64,000 nt of DNA. Source: Finegoldia magna ATCC 29328 (GTDB taxonomy: Bacteria; Bacillota; Clostridia; Tissierellales; Peptoniphilaceae). Of this stretch, positions 26,620 through 35,436 are shown piece after piece. The stretch spans positions 744,001 through 808,000 of the forward strand of contig NC_010376.1 of NCBI RefSeq assembly GCF_000010185.1. The letters are read 5' to 3'. Within the stretch, counting starts at the first letter, position 1. Each line of letters starts with the position of its first letter. Under the pieces are notes generated by a model. The model did not search any database and was not told where the DNA came from. It saw nothing but the letters and a program-made list of their open reading frames with translations. The position numbers and the translations under genes were made by a program.

Positions 26620-26700
26620 CACACAGCCGATGATACAAATACAGTTGCTTAAATGTCGTATTTGTAGGTGAGTCGTCTGGAGGAAAAAAAACGGAGGTAG
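26620..26700 (+). promoter_or_regulatory. Structured 5' leader of rpsB, possible ribosomal-protein autoregulatory element
   Basis: An outer stem CAG-C-CGA (26624-26630) pairs with TCG-T-CTG (26673-26679), with one mismatch. It encloses an 8-bp hairpin ACAAATAC (26635-26642) / GTATTTGT (26658-26665). A GGAGG-like sequence (26679-26683) lies just after the outer stem, and the true ribosome binding site GGAGGT follows at 26692. There is no terminator, so control, if any, would be translational. I cannot assign it to a known leader family. Confidence 0.5.
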
Positions 26701-26704
26701 AAAA

Positions 26705-27514
26705 ATGTCAGTAGTATCAATGAAATCATTGTTAGAAGCTGGGGTTCACTTTGGACATCAAACAAGAAGATGGAACCCAAAAATGTCAAAATTTATATTT
26801 ACAGAAAGAAATGGAATCTATATAATAGATCTTCAAAAAACTGTAAAACAAATTGACGATGCTTACAATTATGTAAGAGACATCGTTGCAGATGGTGGAG
26901 AAGTGCTTTTTGTTGGAACAAAAAAACAAGCTCAAGAAGCAATTGAAACAGAAGCAAAAAGATGTGGACAACACTTTGTAAGCCAAAGATGGTTAGGTGG
27001 TATGTTAACAAACTACAAAACTATCAAAACAAGAATTAATAGACTTCACAAATTATATGAAATGGAAGAAGATGGAACTTTCGATCTTTTACCTAAAAAA
27101 GAAGTTAGCCAATTAGAAAGAGAAAGAGAAAAACTTGAAAAAAATCTTGGCGGTATCAGAAAAATGAACAAAATGCCAAGTGTACTTTTCGTAGTTGATC
27201 CTAAAAAAGAATACATTGCTGTTCACGAAGCAAAAATATTAGGAATACCAGTAGTAGGTATTGTAGATACAAACTGTGATCCAGATGAATTGGATATTGC
27301 TATTCCTGGTAATGACGATGCAATTAGAGCTGTAAAATTATTAACATCTACAATTGCAGATGCTGTTATAGAAGCAAATCAAGGTCGTGAAGATTCAGAA
27401 GATGTTTATTCTGAAACTGAAAATGATACTGAAGAAACAGATGAAGAATTAGTATCAGAAGAAGATTTAAAAGAATTTGTAGAAAATTCTGAAGAAGAAT
27501 CAGACGAAGAATAA
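26705..27514 (+). CDS. rpsB: Ribosomal protein uS2
   Basis: The 269-residue S2 protein begins [20 protein letters not shown] and contains [27 protein letters not shown] and [18 protein letters not shown]. After about residue 228 it carries an acidic Glu/Asp/Ser-rich tail of some 40 residues, longer than in many homologues. GGAGGT is 7 bases from the ATG. tsf follows, as is usual. Confidence 0.97.
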   Translation: MSVVSMKSLLEAGVHFGHQTRRWNPKMSKFIFTERNGIYIIDLQKTVKQIDDAYNYVRDIVADGGEVLFVGTKKQAQEAIETEAKRCGQHFVSQRWLGGMLTNYKTIKTRINRLHKLYEMEEDGTFDLLPKKEVSQLEREREKLEKNLGGIRKMNKMPSVLFVVDPKKEYIAVHEAKILGIPVVGIVDTNCDPDELDIAIPGNDDAIRAVKLLTSTIADAVIEANQGREDSEDVYSETENDTEETDEELVSEEDLKEFVENSEEESDEE

Positions 27515-27522
27515 TAATATAT

Positions 27523-27571
27523 AAGCGACAGTTAAACTTAAAATTAAATAATTGTTTGACAGTCGCTTTTT
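27523..27571 (+). terminator. Imperfect hairpin with T run between rpsB and tsf
   Basis: AAGCGACAGTTAAAC (27523-27537) pairs imperfectly with GTTTGACAGTCGCTT (27554-27568), followed by TTT. It may partly terminate and lower tsf relative to rpsB; no new promoter is clear between the genes. Confidence 0.6.
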
Positions 27572-27592
27572 AATTTAATTGGAGGTAATAAA

Positions 27593-28267
27593 ATGGCACA
27601 AATTACTGCTAGTATGGTTAAGGAATTAAGAGAAAAAACTGGTGCAGGAATGATGGATTGCAAGAAAGTTCTTTCTGAAGCAGATGGAAATATTGAAAAA
27701 GCAGTTGAGCTTTTAAGAGAAAAAGGACTTGCAGGAGCAGAAAAGAAAGCTGGAAGACTAGCATCTGAAGGTATTGTTGAAACTTATATTCACGGAGGAA
27801 AGATAGCTTCTTTAGTTGAAATTAACAGTGAAACAGATTTCGTTGCTAAGAATGAAGAATTCAAAAATTTTGCAAAAGATATAGCAATGCAAGTTGTAGC
27901 ATCTAATCCAAAATATGTAAGTCGTGAAGAAGTTCCAGCTGAAGAAGTTGAAAAAGAAAAAGAAGTTTTAATTCATCAAGCATTAAATGAAAATGATGGA
28001 AAAAATATTCCTGAAGATAAAGCAAAAATGATTGCTGAAAAGAAAGTAGAAGGAAGAATTAATAAATTCTATTCACAAATTTGTTTGTTAGAACAACCAT
28101 TCATTAAAGATCCTAATAAAACTGTAGAACAATTACTAACAGATTTAATTGCAAAAATTGGTGAAAACATTAAAATTCGTAGATTTGCTAGATTTGAAGT
28201 TGGTGAAGGTCTAGAAAAGAAAAACGAAGATTTTGCTGAAGAAGTAAAAAAACAAATGGGTCAATAA
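27593..28267 (+). CDS. tsf: Elongation factor Ts
   Basis: EF-Ts (224 residues) recycles EF-Tu-GDP. It begins with the UBA-like [18 protein letters not shown] and has the [13 protein letters not shown] core element. The length matches the short form with one coiled-coil motif. GGAGG precedes the ATG. It lies 78 bases after rpsB, the conserved arrangement. Confidence 0.97.
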   Translation: MAQITASMVKELREKTGAGMMDCKKVLSEADGNIEKAVELLREKGLAGAEKKAGRLASEGIVETYIHGGKIASLVEINSETDFVAKNEEFKNFAKDIAMQVVASNPKYVSREEVPAEEVEKEKEVLIHQALNENDGKNIPEDKAKMIAEKKVEGRINKFYSQICLLEQPFIKDPNKTVEQLLTDLIAKIGENIKIRRFARFEVGEGLEKKNEDFAEEVKKQMGQ

Positions 28268-28275
28268 AAATTATT

Positions 28276-28305
28276 GCTGCAATATTTATATTGCAGCTTT
28301 TTTAT
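28276..28305 (+). terminator. Rho-independent terminator after tsf
   Basis: GCTGCAATAT (28276-28285) and ATATTGCAGC (28288-28297) form a stem (inner pairs probably open as loop) followed by six T residues. Confidence 0.88.
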
Positions 28306-28321
28306 TTTACATATTATCATA

Positions 28322-28350
28322 TTGATTTTAAAATCTTAATTTGGTATGAT
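28322..28350 (+). promoter_or_regulatory. Sigma-A promoter of pyrH-frr
   Basis: TTGATT (28322-28327) and TATGAT (28345-28350) with a 17-base spacer, between the tsf terminator and the pyrH ribosome binding site. Confidence 0.7.
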
Positions 28351-28388
28351 TAATTAAAGAAAACCTTATTATTAATTAGGAGGAAATT

Positions 28389-29108
28389 TTGAGTTTAAAA
28401 TATAAAAGAGTTCTATTAAAATTAAGCGGTGAAGCTTTAAGTGGAGATCAAGGACATGGACTAGATGACGATATTATAGAAAGCATTTGTGATGCCATAA
28501 AAGTTGTTCATGATGAAGGGTTAGAAATAGCTATAGTTGTTGGTGGTGGTAATTTCTGGCGAGGTAGATCTTCTAAAATAGATAGAGCCACATCTGATTC
28601 AATGGGAATGTTGGGTACAACTATAAATGCTTTAAGATTACAAGCATCATTAGAGGCAAAAGGTATTCAAACTAGGGTTCAAACTGCGATAGATATGAAA
28701 CAAGTTGCAGAACCTTATATTAGAAGAAGGGCTATAAGACATATCGAAAAAGGTAGAATTGTAATATTTGCAGCAGGAACTGGATTGCCTTATTTTTCAA
28801 CTGATACAACAGCGGCTTTACGTGCAGTAGAAATTAATGCAGATGTTATCTTAGCAGGCAAAAGAGGAACTGACGGTATATACGATTCTGATCCAAATAA
28901 AAACAAAAATGCCATTAAATATGATAAATTAACTTATATTGATATTTTGAACAAAGGTTTAGGTATAATGGATGCAACTGCTACATCACTTTGCATGGAA
29001 AATAATATGGGTTTAGTGGTATTTGGAATAGATGATCCTAAAAATATAATTAGAGTTTCTCATGGAGAGAATATAGGAACAATTGTTGAGGGGGATAAAA
29101 ATGAGTAA
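28389..29108 (+). CDS. pyrH: UMP kinase
   Basis: The 239-residue amino-acid-kinase-fold UMP kinase phosphorylates UMP to UDP. It begins [20 protein letters not shown] and has [29 protein letters not shown] and [16 protein letters not shown]. Translation starts at TTG 28389, five bases after AGGAGG. It overlaps frr by 8 bases. It takes the product of the pyr operon at 38.6-44.2 kb one step further. Confidence 0.96.
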   Translation: MSLKYKRVLLKLSGEALSGDQGHGLDDDIIESICDAIKVVHDEGLEIAIVVGGGNFWRGRSSKIDRATSDSMGMLGTTINALRLQASLEAKGIQTRVQTAIDMKQVAEPYIRRRAIRHIEKGRIVIFAAGTGLPYFSTDTTAALRAVEINADVILAGKRGTDGIYDSDPNKNKNAIKYDKLTYIDILNKGLGIMDATATSLCMENNMGLVVFGIDDPKNIIRVSHGENIGTIVEGDKNE

Positions 29109-29658
29109 ACAAATTTTAAAAGATATGGAAACAAAAGCTGACAAAACATTACACGCACTAAAAGAAGAGTTAAAAACAGTAAGAGCTGGACGAGCTAATC
29201 CAAGTATATTGGATAACATTATGGTAGAATATTATGGCACTTCAACACCTTTAAAACAAGTAGCTACTATTTCTGCACCTGAAGCTAGACTACTTACAAT
29301 TCAACCATGGGATAAATCTATAATGAAAGAAATCGAAAAACAAATTCAAGCTTCAAATTTGGGAATTACTCCTTCTAATGATGGAACTATTATAAGATTA
29401 CCATTTCCACAATTAACTGAAGACAGAAGAAAAGAATTGACTAAGGTAGTTAAAGAATATGGTGAAAAATCAAAAGTTACTATTAGATCTATAAGAAGAG
29501 ATTTTGTAGACGATGCAAAAAAAATGGAAAAGAATGCAGAAATTTCTGAAGATGAATTACACGTACTATTAGATGATATCCAATCTTTAACAGATAAATT
29601 AACAAAAGAAATTGACAATATTGTTACTGATAAAGAAACAGAATTAATGGAAATTTAA
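29101..29658 (+). CDS. frr: Ribosome recycling factor
   Basis: RRF (185 residues) splits post-termination ribosomes with EF-G. Signatures are [54 protein letters not shown] and [19 protein letters not shown]. The start is the ATG at 29101 because the normal N-terminus SKQILKDME begins there and GAGGGGG is 6 bases upstream. It overlaps the end of pyrH. Confidence 0.96.
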   Translation: MSKQILKDMETKADKTLHALKEELKTVRAGRANPSILDNIMVEYYGTSTPLKQVATISAPEARLLTIQPWDKSIMKEIEKQIQASNLGITPSNDGTIIRLPFPQLTEDRRKELTKVVKEYGEKSKVTIRSIRRDFVDDAKKMEKNAEISEDELHVLLDDIQSLTDKLTKEIDNIVTDKETELMEI

Positions 29659-29674
29659 TAAATTAATATTGATT

Positions 29675-29709
29675 AAAAAATCTATTCTAATGAGAATAGA
29701 TTTTTTTTT
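29675..29709 (+). terminator. Rho-independent terminator after frr
   Basis: A 14-bp stem, AAAAAATCTATTCT (29675-29688) with AGAATAGATTTTTT (29693-29706), loop TAATG-type, followed by T residues. Confidence 0.9.
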
Positions 29710-29805
29710 GGTAAATAAATCAAATTGTAAAATCTCCAATTATGACAAAAATGTTACAATTATTACTTTTTTGAAACTTATTTGTAACTTTTTTGTTGAA
29801 TTTAC

Positions 29806-29837
29806 TTGACATATGTTTTTTATTCTTTTAATATAAT
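29806..29837 (+). promoter_or_regulatory. Probable promoter of the SH3/NlpC hydrolase gene
   Basis: TTGACA (29806-29811) and TATAAT (29832-29837) are both perfect, but the spacer is 20 bases, longer than optimal, which may mean regulation or a different -35. The 29710-29805 stretch upstream is AT-rich, with repeated TTGTAA/TTACAA words and no gene. Confidence 0.55.
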
Positions 29838-29864
29838 CTTAGGATGTATTAGGAGGAAGTTAAT

Positions 29865-31634
29865 ATGAATAAAAAAGGACTTGGCTTATCTATAGGATTG
29901 GCTTCAGTTATAGCTGTAGGAACTTTTGTATCGCCTTATTTAAGTTCTACAACTTTAATAGGAGACAATAGTATTGAATCAAATCAATCACTTGATTCAA
30001 AATATTCAGTTGCAGTAAAAAACGACTCGACATTGAATCAAAGAGCTGAAGAAAAAGAAAAAGCACTTAATGAAATAAGAAATTCACAAGTAAGAAACGT
30101 ATTAAATGATTCCACAAAAACAATATCTAAAAAACAAGATGATAAATCTAAAGAAGAAATTAATTCTGAAACAAAACAAGAAAAAACAAATAAGCAAGAA
30201 TTGATTGCTTTCAGTAATAACGTTTCTACATATAAAAATAAGAGTGAAAAAGTAGATACAAAAAAGGATTCAAATAATAAAGAAGAAAAACATGCAAAAG
30301 AAGTTATTGGGAAAACTTCTGTAGCTGAAAATTCAAAAAAATCAGAATTAAAGAAAGAAAAATCTGAAGTTGCTTCATTAACTCTTTCAAGAAATTCTGA
30401 AAATGAAGAAGAAAAAATTTATTCAAACATAACAAAATCAACAACTGGAGATTTGTTTGTAAGAGAAAAAGCGGATAAAGATTCTGAAGCAATAGGTGTT
30501 TTGCCAAAAGATACTAAAGTTGTTGTTAAAGATAATAGCGATAATGCTTGGGCAAAGATTAACTATAAGAACAAAGAAGCATACGTAAGTAAGAGCTTCT
30601 TAGCTAATGAAAAATCAAATAAAAAAGTAATTTCAGAAAGCAAAAAGGAAGTTTCTAAAAAAAGTCCACAAACTAAAACTGAAAAATCTGAAGGAAAATC
30701 TAAATCCTCTGAAAAATTAGTAGAAATGTGGGTTAAATCTCCAGTTTATCTAAGAAGCGATAAATCAATCAGTTCTGATAAACTAGGTGTTTTAGAAAAG
30801 AACACTAAAGTACAAGGTAAACTTGAAGATGGATGGTTTAAAACTTCTGCAAATGGGAAAAATGGTTTCATTAGTTTAAAATATTTGCAAAATAAAGAAA
30901 TAAAAGAAAAAGCATTCGATAAAATTCAAACTTCAGAAATTAAAAGTAATGAGCAAATAAAAAGCTCAAAATCTACAAGCTTTGAAGGAACAAACTATAC
31001 AGGATACGTAAAAGAATCTGTAAATGTTAGAGATAATGATAGCATGGATTCTAATGTTGTTTCAGTATTAGAAAAAGGCACTAAGGTTAGCGGAATCAAA
31101 GGAAAATATTGGATTAAGATTTCAGAAGGAAGATATATTTCCGTAAATTATGTACAAGATGATAAGGTTGATTTAAACCAATCAAGTAATGCAGAATCGA
31201 CAGATTCATATAAAAAAGAATCTAAAGCTAAAGTTGTAAGATCTAACGAAGGTGGTTCTGGAAGTGCTGTGGCACAAGCTGCATATAATTATTTGGGAGA
31301 AAAATATGTATGGGGTTCAGCTCAACCAGGCGTAGGATTTGATTGTTCAGGATTAACAAGCTATTTATATAATAAAGTATGTGGTATATCGCTTTATAGA
31401 AACTCAGCAGCGCAGTCAAATAATGGATATCCTGTAAGTAAAAATAATTTAAAGCAAGGAGATTTATTGTTCTTTAGCACAAATGGTTCTGGAAGTATAT
31501 CACATGTTGGTATTTACGTAGGAAATGGAAAAATGATTCATGCCTCAACTCCAAGTACAGGTGTAATTATTTCAGATATTGATTCGAATTATTATTCGGA
31601 TACATTCGTAACAGCTAGAAGAATTCTTAATTAA
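29865..31634 (+). CDS. Secreted SH3b-repeat NlpC/P60 peptidoglycan hydrolase
   Basis: The 589-residue protein starts with a signal peptide (NKKGLGLSIGLASVIAVGTF, residues 2-21 and onward). A long Lys/Ser/Glu-rich linker follows, then three bacterial SH3 domains (about 195-245, 288-345, 380-430), with a C-terminal NlpC/P60 domain from about 465. Catalytic residues are Cys494 (GFDCSGLTSYLY), His547 (ISHVGIYVGNG) and likely His559 (MIHAST). Such enzymes cut stem peptides in peptidoglycan while SH3 domains bind the wall. AGGAGG precedes the ATG. It is monocistronic between two terminators. Confidence 0.92.
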   Translation: MNKKGLGLSIGLASVIAVGTFVSPYLSSTTLIGDNSIESNQSLDSKYSVAVKNDSTLNQRAEEKEKALNEIRNSQVRNVLNDSTKTISKKQDDKSKEEINSETKQEKTNKQELIAFSNNVSTYKNKSEKVDTKKDSNNKEEKHAKEVIGKTSVAENSKKSELKKEKSEVASLTLSRNSENEEEKIYSNITKSTTGDLFVREKADKDSEAIGVLPKDTKVVVKDNSDNAWAKINYKNKEAYVSKSFLANEKSNKKVISESKKEVSKKSPQTKTEKSEGKSKSSEKLVEMWVKSPVYLRSDKSISSDKLGVLEKNTKVQGKLEDGWFKTSANGKNGFISLKYLQNKEIKEKAFDKIQTSEIKSNEQIKSSKSTSFEGTNYTGYVKESVNVRDNDSMDSNVVSVLEKGTKVSGIKGKYWIKISEGRYISVNYVQDDKVDLNQSSNAESTDSYKKESKAKVVRSNEGGSGSAVAQAAYNYLGEKYVWGSAQPGVGFDCSGLTSYLYNKVCGISLYRNSAAQSNNGYPVSKNNLKQGDLLFFSTNGSGSISHVGIYVGNGKMIHASTPSTGVIISDIDSNYYSDTFVTARRILN

Positions 31635-31642
31635 AAATATAG

Positions 31643-31673
31643 GCTATTAGTATTAATACTAATAGCTTTTTTT
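31643..31673 (+). terminator. Rho-independent terminator of the NlpC/P60 gene
   Basis: A 24-base perfect palindrome (GCTATTAGTATT and its reverse complement, 31643-31666) followed by seven T residues. Confidence 0.9.
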
Positions 31674-31683
31674 ATTGGACGAA

Positions 31684-31711
31684 TTGCTTAAGCTTGTGAT
31701 ATTATTATATA
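31684..31711 (+). promoter_or_regulatory. Weak promoter candidate for comEA
   Basis: TTGCTT (31684-31689) and TATATA (31706-31711) with a 16-base spacer. It is the only plausible pair between the upstream terminator and comEA. Confidence 0.4.
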
Positions 31712-31732
31712 TATGGATAAAAGAGGCGTGTT

Positions 31733-32371
31733 ATGAACTTCAATTTTTCTAAGGATAAGATTATCATAGGTATAGCAATTATTGCTTTAGCTGGTTTTGG
31801 TTACTATAAATCAAGTTCTGATAGTTTAAATAGTAATCAGATTCAATCTATTGTTGATACAAAACAAAATGATAATATAAATAATCAATCAGAAGTTGAG
31901 AATAAAGAAAATGAAGATAATTCTTCGAAAATGTGCCAGATAGATGGTTGTGTTAATAAGCCAGGAGTTTACTCTTTTAAAAAAGATGATAGAATTAAAG
32001 ATATTATTGATTTAGCTGGTGGATTTACAAAAGATGCTGATACTAAGAGTGTTAATTTGGCAATGAAGCTAAAAGATGAAATGAAAATTTTTATTCCATC
32101 AAAAAATGAAATTTCAAAGCTACAAAACCATAATACCGAAAACTCCCAGATAGTTACGTTAAAGGATAATAACTCTACCAATCTTGTAAATATCAACACT
32201 GCAGATAGCAATAAACTACAAACATTACCAGGAATTGGACCTTCTAAAGCAAAGAAAATAATAGAATTTAGAGAGAAGAATCAATTTAAAAAAATTGAAG
32301 AACTAAAAAATGTCGATGGTATAGGTGAAAAAACTTTTGAATCATTAAAAAGTTTAATAACTATAGATTAA
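31733..32371 (+). CDS. comEA: ComEA-like competence DNA-binding protein
   Basis: This 212-residue protein has an N-terminal membrane anchor (about 8-25), a SLBB domain (GCVNKPGVYSF, IDLAGGFTKDAD) and a C-terminal pair of helix-hairpin-helix motifs (NINTADSNKLQTLPGIGPSKA and LKNVDGIGEKTFESL). ComEA binds double-stranded DNA outside the membrane during natural transformation. GAGGCG precedes the ATG. No comEC/comF genes are adjacent, so competence cannot be concluded from this window. Confidence 0.9.
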   Translation: MNFNFSKDKIIIGIAIIALAGFGYYKSSSDSLNSNQIQSIVDTKQNDNINNQSEVENKENEDNSSKMCQIDGCVNKPGVYSFKKDDRIKDIIDLAGGFTKDADTKSVNLAMKLKDEMKIFIPSKNEISKLQNHNTENSQIVTLKDNNSTNLVNINTADSNKLQTLPGIGPSKAKKIIEFREKNQFKKIEELKNVDGIGEKTFESLKSLITID

Positions 32372-32384
32372 AGGAGATAAAAAA

Positions 32385-33449
32385 ATGTTAGACAAAAAGT
32401 ACAAAACAATTAAACCAGAAGATGTAAAATTAACTGAGTTTACTCAAACGGCGGGATGTGCAGCAAAAATCGGACCGGGCAAGTTGGCTGAAGTGCTAAG
32501 CCATCTTGAAAAAATTAATGATGAAAATCTAGTTGTTGGGTTAGATACAAGTGATGACTGTGCAGTATATAAAGTAAGAGATGATTTATGTTTAATTCAA
32601 TCTTTAGATTTCTTTACACCAGTTGTTAATGATCCATACACATTTGGTCAAGTAGCTGCAGCAAACTCTTTAAGTGATTTATATGCTATGGGATCTGATC
32701 CTTTGTTAGCCTTAAATATTGTTTGTTTTTCAGATTGTATGAATCAAGATATTTTAGTAGAAATATTAAAAGGTGGAGCTGATAAAGCTAAAGAAGCTGG
32801 ATGCCTTTTAGTAGGTGGACACACTATACAAGATGATGAACCTAAATATGGTCTATCTGTAACTGGAATCAATCATCCAGATAAAATCTGGGCAAATTCC
32901 ACTGCTAAGGTAGGAGACGTTATTGTTTTAACTAAAAAGCTAGGAGTAGGGATTGTAAATACAGCTATTAAAGGCGGAATGGATAATCAAAAATTATTTG
33001 ACGAAGTTATCAAATCTATGTCTACTTTAAATAAATATGCCAAAGAAGCTTGTGACGGATTAGATGTTCACGCTGCTACTGACGTAACAGGATTTGGATT
33101 ATGTGGCCATGCTCTAGAAATGGCAAAAGGTTCAGACTTGACTATAGAAATTGATTCTAAAAACTTACCTATCTTTGAAGGTGTGGAAGAATTCGTTAAT
33201 TTGGGTTTAGTTCCAAAAGGAGCGTATGATAATAGAAACTTTATTAGAAATGATGTAAAAATTAGCAAAAATGTAAGTAGCTTTGTAGATGATGTAGTTT
33301 TTGATCCTCAAACTTCAGGTGGATTATTAATTGCTTTATCAGAAGATGACGCTAATAAACTTGTTAAGAAGCTTCATGAATCTGGACAAGTTGGAAATAT
33401 TATCGGAAAAGTAAAAGAAAAGGCAGATCACTTTATAGAAGTTATCTAA
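32385..33449 (+). CDS. selD: Selenide, water dikinase (selenophosphate synthetase), Cys form
   Basis: The 354-residue SelD makes selenophosphate from selenide and ATP. The N-terminal active-site loop is TAGCAAKIGPGKL; Cys25 is read from TGT, so this is the cysteine and not the selenocysteine form. LDTSDDCAVYKV, AANSLSDLYAMGSDPL, VGGHTIQDDEPKYGL and DVTGFGLCGHALEMA are also typical. GGAG precedes the ATG. No selA, selB, tRNA-Sec or mnmH is nearby. It lies 13 bases after comEA and 7 before the response regulator. Confidence 0.95.
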   Translation: MLDKKYKTIKPEDVKLTEFTQTAGCAAKIGPGKLAEVLSHLEKINDENLVVGLDTSDDCAVYKVRDDLCLIQSLDFFTPVVNDPYTFGQVAAANSLSDLYAMGSDPLLALNIVCFSDCMNQDILVEILKGGADKAKEAGCLLVGGHTIQDDEPKYGLSVTGINHPDKIWANSTAKVGDVIVLTKKLGVGIVNTAIKGGMDNQKLFDEVIKSMSTLNKYAKEACDGLDVHAATDVTGFGLCGHALEMAKGSDLTIEIDSKNLPIFEGVEEFVNLGLVPKGAYDNRNFIRNDVKISKNVSSFVDDVVFDPQTSGGLLIALSEDDANKLVKKLHESGQVGNIIGKVKEKADHFIEVI

Positions 33450-33456
33450 TTGATTT

Positions 33457-34155
33457 ATGAAACTTAGAATTCTATTAGTTTTTCCTTCAAGCGTCTATAA
33501 AGATGAGATTATTCTTAATTTTTCAAATGATGAAAATTATGAAGTATCTGAATGTTCAACAATTCAAGACGCACTTGAAAAACTAAAAAAAGGTTACTAC
33601 GATTTTTTGCTGTGTGATATGAATTTTTCGGATGGGACAGGTTTAGATTTCAAAAAGGAAATTAGTAAATTATATTCTATTCCTACAATTTTTGTTAGTG
33701 ATGAATCCGATGATATGAAAAAAATTTTGGCTCTTGAATATGGAGCGGATGATTATGTAGTTTATCCATTTAATATGCTGGAGCTTAAGGCTAGAATTAG
33801 AGCTGTTCTTAGAAGAACAAAATCAGATTTTGATAGTGAAAACAAAAATTCAAATATAATGCAAATAGGTGGATTCGAGTTCAATCTGATATCACGAAGT
33901 GTAAAGAGATATGGTCAAGATGTCGAGTTAACTGGAAGAGAATTCGAATTACTATATGCACTTGTTTCTAATAAAGATAAAGTTCTCTCAAGGAAGGAAT
34001 TAGCAGCGAAATTATGGGAAGACGCACAATCTCATATTCGAACTGTAGATGTTCATATTAAAAGATTAAGAGAGAAAATCAAAGACAACGAATCAATAAT
34101 AATAAGAACAAAATGGGGAGAAGGATATTACTTCTCTTCAAATACAAAACTTTAA
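33457..34155 (+). CDS. OmpR-family response regulator with atypical receiver
   Basis: The 232-residue protein has a receiver domain (1-120) and a C-terminal winged-helix domain (about 135-230, with LTGREFELLYALVSN and RTVDVHIKRLREKI). Asp54 (LLCDMNFSDGTG) remains where phosphorylation occurs. However, the acidic pair that binds Mg2+ is replaced (ILLVFPSS, residues 5-12) and the conserved Lys of the K-P motif is Tyr103 (VVYPFNML). Normal phosphorylation is therefore doubtful. No histidine kinase is adjacent. The ATG follows selD by 7 bases with only a weak ribosome binding site visible. Confidence 0.88.
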   Translation: MKLRILLVFPSSVYKDEIILNFSNDENYEVSECSTIQDALEKLKKGYYDFLLCDMNFSDGTGLDFKKEISKLYSIPTIFVSDESDDMKKILALEYGADDYVVYPFNMLELKARIRAVLRRTKSDFDSENKNSNIMQIGGFEFNLISRSVKRYGQDVELTGREFELLYALVSNKDKVLSRKELAAKLWEDAQSHIRTVDVHIKRLREKIKDNESIIIRTKWGEGYYFSSNTKL

Positions 34156-34176
34156 ACTGCTTTTATAAAGCAGTTT
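34154..34176 (+). terminator. Hairpin after the response regulator gene
   Basis: AAACTGCTTT (34154-34163) pairs with AAAGCAGTTT (34167-34176). The following AATTATTTA has few consecutive T residues, so termination is probably partial. Confidence 0.5.
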
Positions 34177-34195
34177 AATTATTTATGGAGGAAAT

Positions 34196-34780
34196 ATGTA
34201 TCAAACAGATATACCTAAAAAAGATCAATTAATTGCAAATATAACTACAAATTTAGGAGAAATAAAAATTTGCTTGTTTGAAAATGATGCTCCAAATTGT
34301 GTAGAAAACTTTGTGACTCATGCAAAAGAAGGATATTATGATGGAACAATTTTTCATAGAGTTATTAAAGATTTTATGATTCAAGGAGGAGATCCACAAG
34401 GAAGTGGATACGGCGGAGAAAGCATTTGGAAAAAGCCATTTGAAGATGAATTTTCTGAAAATTTAAAAAATATAAGAGGAGCATTATCAATGGCTAATTC
34501 TGGGCCAAATACAAATGGATCTCAATTCTTCATAGTTCAAAATAATTCAATTAGAAAAGATTATATTAAATATCTTGATGAATGTGATTTGAACGAAGAA
34601 CAAAAAGATTTTTATAAAAATAATGGCGGTTGTTTTTGGTTAGATGGAAAGCATTCTGTATTTGGGCAAGTTTTTGAAGGAATGGAAGTTGTCGATAAAA
34701 TCGCAAAAGTAGATACTGATTTTTCAGATAAACCTTTAGAAGATATTATGATTAAATCAATAGAAATTTCAAGGAGTTAG
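34196..34780 (+). CDS. Cyclophilin-type peptidyl-prolyl cis-trans isomerase
   Basis: The 194-residue cytoplasmic cyclophilin has the core YYDGTIFHRVIKDFMIQGGD (active-site Arg and Phe), GALSMANSGPNTNGSQFFI and HSVFGQVFEGMEVVDKI. A ~35-residue insertion (about 120-155) lies between the last two motifs. No signal peptide is present. GGAGG precedes the ATG, and tdk follows one base later. It assists protein folding; the specific client is unknown. Confidence 0.93.
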   Translation: MYQTDIPKKDQLIANITTNLGEIKICLFENDAPNCVENFVTHAKEGYYDGTIFHRVIKDFMIQGGDPQGSGYGGESIWKKPFEDEFSENLKNIRGALSMANSGPNTNGSQFFIVQNNSIRKDYIKYLDECDLNEEQKDFYKNNGGCFWLDGKHSVFGQVFEGMEVVDKIAKVDTDFSDKPLEDIMIKSIEISRS

Positions 34781-34781
34781 T

Positions 34782-35414
34782 ATGCATCAATATAAAGGTA
34801 AATTAATAGTGCATACCGGATCTATGTTTTCTGGGAAAACATCTAGTTTGTGGAAAGAAGTAAATAGATTTAAGATTGCTAAATATAATGTTGTTGTATT
34901 TAAACCGAGGATGGATTCTAGATATTCCAAGGAAAAAGTAGTAACTCATGATAAAAACGAAATAGAAGCAATAAATGTTGATAATATTGATGATATAGTC
35001 GAGTATACAAAAACTCATGATGTTAATGTAATTGCAATAGATGAGATACAATTTATAAATTCTAAAGCTGATCATTTTGTAAAACAAATTAATTATCTTT
35101 TAGAGAAAGGATTTACAATAATAGCTGCTGGTCTTGACATGGACTATAAAGCCAAGCCATTTCAACTTGTCAAGGAATTATTACCAATATGTGATTACGT
35201 AGAAAAGCATCATGCGGTGTGTGCTGTATGTGGAAACGACGCATGGGTAAGTTATCGTATATCAGACGATAAAAACAGAATACAGTTGGGAGCTAATGAA
35301 GCATATATGCCGTTATGTAGAAAACATTATATTGAAAAAATGAATGAGAAGAGATTTACTGAACTTCAAACAACGTATTTAGATAAAAATAGAGCAAAGA
35401 AAAACACAATTTAG
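34782..35414 (+). CDS. tdk: Thymidine kinase (type II)
   Basis: The 210-residue enzyme phosphorylates thymidine in nucleotide salvage. Walker A is HTGSMFSGKTSSLW, the DExQF motif is IDEIQFI, the substrate lasso carries AAGLDMDYKAKPF, and the zinc site uses CAVCG and the Cys of PLCRKHY. It begins one base after the cyclophilin stop. A bidirectional terminator overlaps its stop codon. Confidence 0.95.
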   Translation: MHQYKGKLIVHTGSMFSGKTSSLWKEVNRFKIAKYNVVVFKPRMDSRYSKEKVVTHDKNEIEAINVDNIDDIVEYTKTHDVNVIAIDEIQFINSKADHFVKQINYLLEKGFTIIAAGLDMDYKAKPFQLVKELLPICDYVEKHHAVCAVCGNDAWVSYRISDDKNRIQLGANEAYMPLCRKHYIEKMNEKRFTELQTTYLDKNRAKKNTI

Positions 35415-35436
35415 ATAAACTAAATTGTGTTTTTTC
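35401..35436. terminator. Bidirectional terminator between tdk and luxS
   Basis: AAAACACAATTTAG (35401-35414) pairs with CTAAATTGTGTTTT (35420-35433), bordered by A and T runs. It serves the converging tdk and rodA-luxS transcripts. Confidence 0.9.

Noticed and set aside
29710-29805. Repeated TTGTAA/TTACAA words upstream of the NlpC gene as a possible operator
   Set aside because: They are irregular in spacing and expected in such AT-rich DNA; no clear symmetrical site could be defined.
30304-30507. Leucine-rich minus-strand frame inside the NlpC/P60 gene
   Set aside because: It is the reverse complement of the Lys/Glu/Ser-rich linker, which reads as Leu/Phe-rich on the other strand, and has no ribosome binding site.
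32445-32470. Possible selenocysteine in SelD
   Set aside because: The active-site codon is TGT, an ordinary cysteine; no in-frame TGA is present.
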